38,509 nt of DNA from SHZI01 sp038214295 (GTDB lineage: Bacteria; Pseudomonadota; Gammaproteobacteria; Steroidobacterales; GCA-2729495): assembly GCA_038214295.1 (NCBI GenBank), contig JBBQSA010000032.1, positions 1-38,509 of the forward strand. The letters are read 5' to 3'. This document shows, one piece after another, positions 33,281 through 38,509 of this stretch; positions within the stretch are counted from its first letter, which is position 1; each line of letters starts with the position of its first letter. The translations under genes were made by a program, and so were the position numbers. The notes beneath the pieces were generated by a model that was not told the DNA's origin, did not search any database, and saw only the letters and a program-made list of their open reading frames with translations.

Positions 33281-33300
33281 GCCAGGTACCGCCTGCGCCC

Positions 33301-34284
33301 CTAGTGGAACTGCGCCAGGAAACGCAGGTCATTCTCGAAGAGCAGCCGGATATCGTCGATCCCGTACCTCAGCATGGCGAGACGCTCGACACCCATTCCG
33401 AACGCATAACCCGTGTATTTTTCAGGATCGATCCCGACATTGGAGAGAATCTGCGGATGCACCATGCCGCAGCCGAGCACCTCCAGCCAGCGCCCGGACT
33501 CGGACAGCACATCGACCTCGGCCGAAGGTTCCGTGAATGGAAAGTAGGACGGCCGGAAGCGGACTTTCGCCGTGCGCTCGAAGAAGCGCTCGACGAACTC
33601 CGCAAGGATCGCCTTGAGGTTGGCAAAGCTCACGTTCTCGTCGACGACGAGCCCTTCCACCTGGTGAAACATGGGCGTGTGAGTCGTGTCCGAATCACAG
33701 CGATAGACGCGCCCGGGAGCGATCAAACGGAGTGGTGCCCCCTGCCGGAGCATGGCCCGGATCTGGACCGGCGAGGTGTGCGTGCGCAGAAGCCGCCCGT
33801 CCGCCAGATAAAAGGTGTCGTGCATGGCGCGCGCAGGGTGCTCCGCTGGAATATTCAGCGCGGTGAAATTGTGGAAGTCGTCCTCCACCTCGGGACCCTC
33901 GTGGATCGCGAAGCCCGCCGCCGAGAAGATCTCCTCGATTCGCTGCAGTGTGAGCGTAACTGGATGCAGGCCGCCGGGCTGCTGTCCGCGCCCCGGAAGC
34001 GTGACATCGATAGCGTCGGCCCGCAGCTGCGCACCAAGCGCCTCGGCCGTCAGCAGCTGACGGCGGGCATCCAGCGCGGAAACAAGCGCCGCCTTGGCCT
34101 CATTGATGAACTGGCCGCGGCTCCGACGCTCCTCATCGGACATTCCGCCCAGCTGTTTCAGCAGGGCTGTGAGTTCGCCCTTCTTGCCCAGGTAGCTGAC
34201 GCGCACAGCGTCGAGCGCGGCAAGATCCTGCGCAGTAGCCACCGCTTCGCGGGCCTGCGCGAGGAGCGACTCGACATTATCCAT
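33301..34284 (-). CDS. pheS: Phenylalanyl-tRNA synthetase, alpha subunit
   Basis: 327 residues. An N-terminal coiled coil leads to the class II catalytic core: GFAIHEGPEVEDDFHNF, LRTHTSPVQIRAM (motif 2 region), VYRCDSDTTHTPMFHQVEG, and motif 3 GYAFGMGVERLAMLRYGI. It charges tRNA-Phe. The 96-base gap before it holds a large hairpin in place of an obvious Phe-rich leader peptide. Confidence 0.96.
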   Translation of the reverse strand: MDNVESLLAQAREAVATAQDLAALDAVRVSYLGKKGELTALLKQLGGMSDEERRSRGQFINEAKAALVSALDARRQLLTAEALGAQLRADAIDVTLPGRGQQPGGLHPVTLTLQRIEEIFSAAGFAIHEGPEVEDDFHNFTALNIPAEHPARAMHDTFYLADGRLLRTHTSPVQIRAMLRQGAPLRLIAPGRVYRCDSDTTHTPMFHQVEGLVVDENVSFANLKAILAEFVERFFERTAKVRFRPSYFPFTEPSAEVDVLSESGRWLEVLGCGMVHPQILSNVGIDPEKYTGYAFGMGVERLAMLRYGIDDIRLLFENDLRFLAQFH

Positions 34285-34293
34285 GTTGGACGA

Positions 34294-34358
34294 TCAGACA
34301 GCCGGCAGGAGTGACGGAACGGGGATCACGGGTGCGACAAGCATTGCCCGTGATCCCC
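34294..34358 (-). promoter_or_regulatory. 12-bp hairpin and small hydrophobic reading frame in the rplT-pheS gap
   Basis: GGGGATCACGGG (34321-34332) pairs perfectly with CCCGTGATCCCC (34347-34358), loop of 14. On the minus strand an ATG in the loop opens a 16-codon frame, MLVAPVIPVPSLLPAV, ending at 34294, ten bases before the pheS ATG. There is no T-run after the stem and no Phe run in the peptide, so it is not an E. coli pheM-type attenuator. It could be an mRNA processing or stability element; translation of the small frame is unproven. Confidence 0.45.
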
Positions 34359-34380
34359 GGCGTGCCCGGAAAGGAAATGC

Positions 34381-34743
34381 TCAGGCCGTAGCCAGGCTCG
34401 ACTTGGCCTTCCCGGCCAGCGCGCCAAATGCGGCAGCATCGTGCACCGCCAGGTCGGCCAGCATCTTCCGGTCGATCTCTATTCCGGCCTTGATCAGCCC
34501 GCTCATGAAACGGCTGTAGGAGAGGCCGTGAAGCCTCGCAGCCGCGTTGATGCGGGTAATCCACAGGGCGCGGAATTCACGCTTGCGCACCCGACGGTCC
34601 CGAAACGCGTACTGACCGGCCTTGATGACCGCCTGCTTGGCGGTCTTGTACAACTTGCTCCGGGCCTGGGACATGCCCTTGGCCTTCTTGAGCATCTTCT
34701 TGTGACGAGCCTTGACCGTCACACCACGCTTTACTCGTGCCAT
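34381..34743 (-). CDS. rplT: 50S ribosomal protein L20
   Basis: 120 residues, basic, with ARVKRGVTVKARHKKMLKKA, the RSKLYKTAKQAVIKAGQYAF region and RLHGLSYSRFMSGL. It is an early assembly protein on 23S rRNA. AGGAGG, overlapping the rpmI stop, serves as its ribosome site. In E. coli L20 represses the rpmI-rplT part of this operon by binding its mRNA; a folded region upstream of rpmI here may serve the same purpose. Confidence 0.97.
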   Translation of the reverse strand: MARVKRGVTVKARHKKMLKKAKGMSQARSKLYKTAKQAVIKAGQYAFRDRRVRKREFRALWITRINAAARLHGLSYSRFMSGLIKAGIEIDRKMLADLAVHDAAAFGALAGKAKSSLATA

Positions 34744-34755
34744 GAATCGGTCCTC

Positions 34756-34950
34756 CTATGCGTACGGCAACATTTTCCTGACGCCCGGCACGTCGCAGGC
34801 CGCTACCTGGTTCATCGCTCCCAGTTGGCGCTTCCGCTTCGAGCTCTTCTTCGTCAGGATGTGATTGAGATGCGATTGCGCGGCCTTGAAGCCGTTCGCA
34901 GTCGCACGGAAGCGCTTGGCAGCGCCCCGGTTGGTCTTCAGCTTGGGCAT
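34756..34950 (-). CDS. rpmI: 50S ribosomal protein L35
   Basis: 64 residues: MPKLKTNRGAAKRF at the start, HLNHILTKKSSKRKRQLG in the middle, and VRKMLPYA at the end, as expected. AAGGAG lies nine bases before the ATG. It is 12 bases from rplT and 148 bases from infC. Confidence 0.97.
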   Translation of the reverse strand: MPKLKTNRGAAKRFRATANGFKAAQSHLNHILTKKSSKRKRQLGAMNQVAACDVPGVRKMLPYA

Positions 34951-34971
34951 TTACGTCTCCTTGAGCCTGGT

Positions 34972-35040
34972 CCGAACCCGGCCTGTGGAGCCTGGAACTC
35001 CAGGCGATACAGGCTTTGGGCCATCACAGGCGGGTTCCGG
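34972..35040 (-). promoter_or_regulatory. Structured leader before rpmI, candidate L20 autoregulatory site
   Basis: In the infC-rpmI gap, CCGAACCCGGCCTGTG (34972-34987) and CACAGGCGGGTTCCGG (35025-35040) pair over CCTGTG/CACAGG, AACCCG/CGGGTT and CCG/CGG with two single-base bulges. Inside lies the hairpin CCTGG-AACT-CCAGG (34991-35004). E. coli has its L20-binding RNA in this gap. Position and structure support a similar role; sequence similarity to the known site was not tested. Confidence 0.5.
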
Positions 35041-35098
35041 AAGCCACTGGCGGCGGGATTGCCCCAGCGATCAGCCGTCACTCACTTGCTATTGGCAC

Positions 35099-35617
35099 TC
35101 ACTTCTTCTTTGGCGCGATGACCATGACCATTTGCCGGCCTTCCAGCCGGGGAAACTGTTCAACGGTCCCGATGGTCTCCAGGTCCTGGCGTACGCGCTG
35201 CAAGAGCTTCACGCCGATTTCCTGGTGAGCCATCTCCCGACCCCGGAAGCGCAAAGTCACCTTTGCCTTGTCTCCGGAGCCGAGGAACTTCAGGAGATTA
35301 CGCAGCTTGATCTGGTAATCACCTTCCTCAGTGCCAGGCCGGAACTTTACTTCCTTGACCTGGATCTGTTTCTGCTTGCGCTTCGCTGCGTGGGCTTTCT
35401 TGTTCGTCTCGAACAGGAACTTGCCGAAGTCCATGATGCGGCAGACGGGCGGCGCGGCGGTCGGAGAAATCTCCACCAGGTCCATCGCGGATGCCTGCGC
35501 CAACTGGAGTGCGGCTTCACGGCTCAGGATTCCCACCTGCTCTCCACCGGCGCCAATGACCCGCACTTCACGCGCGTCAATTTCGTCATTCCGGCGGACT
35601 CGTTTATTGGCAGCGAT
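35099..35617 (-). CDS. infC: Translation initiation factor IF-3, ATC start
   Basis: 172 residues. It binds the 30S subunit and enforces correct start-codon choice. Markers: RRNDEIDAREVRVIG, DLVEISPTAAPPVCRIMDFG, KEVKFRPGTEEGDYQIKLR and TLRFRGREMAHQEIG. The first ordinary start in frame, GTG at 35566, would cut off RVRRNDEIDARE, which is conserved. Reading back gives ATC at 35617, three bases after the thrS stop, with GGAGGGT ahead of it. Rare AUU/AUC starts are a known feature of infC and let IF-3 repress its own synthesis. Confidence 0.93.
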   Translation of the reverse strand: MAANKRVRRNDEIDAREVRVIGAGGEQVGILSREAALQLAQASAMDLVEISPTAAPPVCRIMDFGKFLFETNKKAHAAKRKQKQIQVKEVKFRPGTEEGDYQIKLRNLLKFLGSGDKAKVTLRFRGREMAHQEIGVKLLQRVRQDLETIGTVEQFPRLEGRQMVMVIAPKKK

Positions 35618-35620
35618 ACT

Positions 35621-37549
35621 TCAACCCTCCATAAGAGTGCGGCCGCGGCTCGCGATCTCGGTGGAGAGGCCCTGAGCCAGCCGGTCGAGCGGCATTGTGC
35701 CCAGGTCCTTCCCACCGCGCGTGCGCACGGCCACGGCCTGATTTTGTGCTTCCCGATCCCCCACGACGACGAGGTAAGGAACGCGTTGCAATGTGTGCTC
35801 GCGGATCTTAAAGCCTATTTTCTCGTTCCGCAAATCCAGTTCGGCCCGAACGCCCTGATTTATCAGGGTTTCCTGAACCTGGGCAGCAAATCCAGCCTGG
35901 CGATCCGTAATGTTCAGCACAACCACCTGGGTCGGGGCGAGCCAGGTGGGCAGGCGGCCTGCGTGATGCTCCAGCAGGATGCCGCAGAAGCGCTCCAGGG
36001 AGCCGAAAAGGGCCCGGTGGAGCATGACCGGCACCCGCCGCTGGCTGTCGTCCCCGATGAAGGAGGCGCCCAGGCGCTCCGGCAGGTTGAAGTCCACCTG
36101 GAGGGTGCCGCACTGCCAGTCCCGGCCGATGGCGTCCCGGAGGACGAATTCCAGCTTGGGGCCATAGAAGGCGCCTTCCCCCGGGTTGTACTCGAGATCC
36201 AGCCCGGCGGCCTCCGCGGCCGACCGGAGCGCCGCCTCAGCCTGGTCCCAGATGGCGTCGCCGCCCACCCGGCGGGCCGGCCGGTCGGAGAACTTCACCC
36301 GGATGTCCTCGAACCCGAAGTCCCGGTAGATGCCAAGGATGAGGTCGGTAACCGCCACGGACTCCGTCGTGATCTGGTCTTCTGTGCAGAAGATGTGGGC
36401 ATCGTCCTGCGTGAAGGCCCGCACCCGCATCAGTCCGTGGAGCGCGCCCGACGGCTCGTAGCGATGGACCTTGCCGAACTCGCAGAGCCGCAGCGGCAGG
36501 TCCCGGTAGCTTTTCAGCCCCTGATTGAACACCTGGACGTGACCCGGGCAGTTCATCGGCTTGATCGCAAACACCCTCTCGTCGGGCGTCTGGGTCATGA
36601 ACATGCTGTCGCCGAACTTCTCCATGTGCCCGGACTGCACCCACAGGTTGCGGTCCATGATTTCCGGTGTATTCACCTCCTGGTAGCCGGCCGCCCGCTG
36701 CCGCTCACGCATGTAGGTGATCAGCTGCTGAAACAACGTCCAGCCCTTCGGATGCCAGAACACGGCCCCTGGCGCCTCCTCCTGGAAGTGGAACAAGTCG
36801 AGCTCCCGGCCGATCTTCCGGTGGTCGCGCTTTTCGGCTTCCTCGATGCGCGTCAGGTAGGCCTTGAGCGCAGCCTCATCGGGCCAGGCGGTGCCGTAAA
36901 TGCGCTGAAGCATCTCGTTGCGGGAATCGCCACGCCAATAGGCGCCTGCAAGCTTTGTCAGCTTGAACGCCTTCAACTTGCCCGTGGACGGCACATGGGG
37001 ACCACGGCAGAGGTCGACCCAGCCGCCCTGTCCGTACAGGCTGATCTCCTGGTCCGCGGGAATTGCCGCGATGATTTCGGCCTTGTACTTCTCGCCGAGG
37101 TCCAGGAAGAATTTCACCGCGGCATCCCGCGACATGACGCGACGCTCCACGGGCAAGTCGGCCGCGGCCAGTTCCTTCATCCGCGCCTCGATGGCCTCCA
37201 GGTCCTCCGGAGTAAAAGGCCGGGCGAAGGCGAAGTCATAGTAGAACCCGTCCTCGATGACGGGGCCGATTGTGACCTGGGCGTCGGGGTACAGGGACTG
37301 CACGGCCTGGGCGAGCAGATGGGCCGTGGAGTGCCGGATGATTTCGAGTCCGGCCGGGTCCTTCGGCGTGATTATGGCCAGCCGGGCATCCTGGTCGATC
37401 AGGTAGCTGGTGTCGACGAGTTGGTCATTGAGGCGACCTGCCAGCGCCGCCCGCGCCAGGCCCGGGCCAATAGCGGCCGCTACGTCGCCGACGGAAACCG
37501 GGCGATCAAAAGCTCTCTGGCTGCCATCCGGCAGAGTAATGATGGGCAT
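35621..37549 (-). CDS. thrS: Threonyl-tRNA synthetase
   Basis: 642 residues. Domains in order: TGS (1-60), the editing domain with HSTAHLLAQAVQSLYPDAQ and its CRGPHVPSTG segment, the class II core with NCPGHVQVF (zinc cysteine), RYEPSGALHGLMRVR, and QVDFNLPERLGA, then the anticodon-binding domain with VVVLNITDRQ. It charges tRNA-Thr and proofreads serine. Its ATG lies 16 bases after the CCA end of tRNA-Val with no obvious ribosome site, and it leads infC by three bases. Confidence 0.96.
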   Translation of the reverse strand: MPIITLPDGSQRAFDRPVSVGDVAAAIGPGLARAALAGRLNDQLVDTSYLIDQDARLAIITPKDPAGLEIIRHSTAHLLAQAVQSLYPDAQVTIGPVIEDGFYYDFAFARPFTPEDLEAIEARMKELAAADLPVERRVMSRDAAVKFFLDLGEKYKAEIIAAIPADQEISLYGQGGWVDLCRGPHVPSTGKLKAFKLTKLAGAYWRGDSRNEMLQRIYGTAWPDEAALKAYLTRIEEAEKRDHRKIGRELDLFHFQEEAPGAVFWHPKGWTLFQQLITYMRERQRAAGYQEVNTPEIMDRNLWVQSGHMEKFGDSMFMTQTPDERVFAIKPMNCPGHVQVFNQGLKSYRDLPLRLCEFGKVHRYEPSGALHGLMRVRAFTQDDAHIFCTEDQITTESVAVTDLILGIYRDFGFEDIRVKFSDRPARRVGGDAIWDQAEAALRSAAEAAGLDLEYNPGEGAFYGPKLEFVLRDAIGRDWQCGTLQVDFNLPERLGASFIGDDSQRRVPVMLHRALFGSLERFCGILLEHHAGRLPTWLAPTQVVVLNITDRQAGFAAQVQETLINQGVRAELDLRNEKIGFKIREHTLQRVPYLVVVGDREAQNQAVAVRTRGGKDLGTMPLDRLAQGLSTEIASRGRTLMEG

Positions 37550-37565
37550 GGGTGTTTAACGTAAA

Positions 37566-37641
37566 TGGTAGGCGCGAGTGGAGTCGAACCACCGACCCCT
37601 TCCATGTCAAGGAAGTGCTCTAACCACTGAGCTACGCGCCT
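37566..37641 (-). tRNA. tRNA-Val (GAC anticodon)
   Basis: A 76-base cloverleaf: acceptor AGGCGCG/CGCGCCT, anticodon stem CTTCC/GGAAG around TTGACAT with GAC at the centre, T-arm GGTGG-TTCGACT-CCACT, and encoded CCA. It is transcribed toward thrS, 16 bases from its ATG, so the two probably share a transcript. Confidence 0.96.
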
Positions 37642-37658
37642 CCTGCGGGCCGGGCGGA

Positions 37659-37688
37659 ACGATACCGAAAGGCAGGCGCTCAAGGCAA
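37659..37688 (-). promoter_or_regulatory. Candidate promoter of tRNA-Val and thrS
   Basis: On the minus strand TTGCCT (37683-37688) and TATCGT (37659-37664) are 18 bases apart, each 4/6 to consensus, followed by a very GC-rich stretch before the tRNA 5' end at 37641. A GC-rich discriminator fits a stringently controlled stable-RNA promoter. It lies in the short gap after uvrB. Confidence 0.4.
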
Positions 37689-37695
37689 GGCGAGA

Positions 37696-38509
37696 TTAGC
37701 GGCCCGCGGTGGCTGGCAGCCCCAGTTCGACCCGGCGCAGGGCCTGCAGCTCGTCCCGCAGCCGGGCCGCATCCTCGAACTCCAGGTTCCGGGCATGTTC
37801 GAACATGTCCTTCTCCAGCCGGGAAATCACCCGTGCCAGCTGGGCCGGAGGGAGTTCCTGGTACTTCTGGTGCGGCTCGGCAGCCCGCCGTCCGCGCCGG
37901 GACGCCGGCTCCCGCGCGCCGTCCATGACGTCCCGGACCTCTTTCACGATGCTGCGCGGCTCGATACCGTGTTCCCGGTTGAACTCCACCTGCTTCTGCC
38001 GGCGCCGCTCCATCTCCGCAATGGCCCGTTCCATGGAGCCCGTGATCTTGTCGGCGTACATGATGGCGGTGCCGTTAAGGTTGCGCGCCGCACGCCCCGC
38101 CGTCTGGATCAGTGATCCCTCGGACCGCAAAAACCCCTCCCGGTCAGCATCGAGGATTGCCACGAGAGACACCTCCGGCAGATCCAGGCCCTCGCGCAGG
38201 AGATTGATGCCGACGAGCACGTCGAAGGCGCCCAAACGCAGGTCCCTGATGATCTCCATGCGCTCGACCGTCTCGATGTCCGAATGCAGGTAGCGGACGC
38301 GAACCCCGTGCTCCGCAAGGTACTCGGTTAGGTCCTCGGCCATGCGCTTGGTCAGGGTGGTAACGAGGGTTCTCTCCTGCCGGCCAACGCGAATATTGAT
38401 CTCTGAAAGAACGTCGTCGACCTGGGTGGATGCGGGACGAATCTCGATCGGGGGATCCACGAGCCCGGTTGGCCTGACCACCTGCTCAACGAGCGCATCC
38501 GAATGAGCC
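37696..38509 (-). CDS. uvrB: Excinuclease ABC subunit B, C-terminal part (gene cut by window edge)
   Basis: About 270 codons of the 3' end of uvrB; the 5' end is beyond the right edge. Visible parts: VVRPTGLVDPPIEIRP, helicase segments LVTTLTKRMAEDLTEYL, LLREGLDLPEVSLVAILDAD and motif VI LIQTAGRAARN, then the UVR motif near the end (ISRLEKDMFEHARNLEFEDA) that contacts UvrC. The protein opens damaged DNA with UvrA in nucleotide excision repair. Its stop is 54 bases before tRNA-Val. Confidence 0.97.
   Translation of the reverse strand, partial: AHSDALVEQVVRPTGLVDPPIEIRPASTQVDDVLSEINIRVGRQERTLVTTLTKRMAEDLTEYLAEHGVRVRYLHSDIETVERMEIIRDLRLGAFDVLVGINLLREGLDLPEVSLVAILDADREGFLRSEGSLIQTAGRAARNLNGTAIMYADKITGSMERAIAEMERRRQKQVEFNREHGIEPRSIVKEVRDVMDGAREPASRRGRRAAEPHQKYQELPPAQLARVISRLEKDMFEHARNLEFEDAARLRDELQALRRVELGLPATAGR

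Noticed and set aside
34285..34380. pheM-like phenylalanine attenuator before pheS
   Set aside because: The short frame has no Phe codons and the hairpin has no T-run.
34865..37564. A roughly 900-codon open frame on the plus strand across thrS, infC and rpmI
   Set aside because: It is antisense to three certain genes, has no family resemblance, and is explained by GC-rich codon bias that removes stops from the opposite strand.

Overview
The window is GC-rich, gap-free bacterial chromosome and reads as a gammaproteobacterium. Two things point there. The block tRNA-Val, thrS, infC, rpmI, rplT, pheS, pheT, ihfA, merR-like, tRNA-Pro has the order known from Pseudomonas and Xanthomonas relatives. 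The aspartate kinase/diaminopimelate decarboxylase fusion is a form I know mainly from the Xanthomonas side of the class. I cannot name the species. I see no phage, insertion sequence, CRISPR array or integration scar.

Layout. 1-5615 is a catabolic or CoA-thioester region: a partial hydantoinase-A-like gene, HMG-CoA lyase, a class III CoA-transferase with a VOC-fold partner, an O-methyltransferase, a degenerate FAH-fold protein and a [2Fe-2S] ferredoxin. 5697-11658 is a leucine operon: a leucine-rich leader peptide with a complete attenuator, then leuA, ilvE, an internal terminator, leuC, leuD and leuB. 11714-18835 is a histidine operon headed by a TrpR-family regulator with a palindromic operator, then hisG-D-C-B-H-A-F-E, tightly overlapped. 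hisI is absent and hisF appears to start with ATT.

18845-24692, on the minus strand, holds an FAD-linked 2-hydroxyacid dehydrogenase, ilvD and the lysine-pathway fusion. 24823-27152 is the least familiar part: a class III nucleotidyl-cyclase-like protein followed, with a one-base overlap, by a nitrilase-fold protein that has lost its catalytic cysteine and lysine. 27179-29246 is a Rieske oxygenase with a double-cupin protein, behind an AT-rich promoter island. 29365-38509 holds a secreted CpcT/CpeT-family protein directly behind tRNA-Pro, the translation block, and the 3' part of uvrB.

How it works together. leuA, ilvE, leuCDB and ilvD serve branched-chain amino acid synthesis, the his genes make histidine, and the fusion protein covers the first and last steps of lysine synthesis, so the middle of the window is an amino-acid biosynthesis island. 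Control is visible at three levels: ribosome-mediated attenuation (leu), a local repressor with an operator (his), and RNA structure or unusual initiation codons (infC, hisF, rpmI-rplT). The best leads for something undescribed are the cyclase/pseudo-nitrilase pair, the ATT-initiated hisF, the near-leaderless gene behind tRNA-Pro, and the repeat-rich divergent promoter at 24693-24822.
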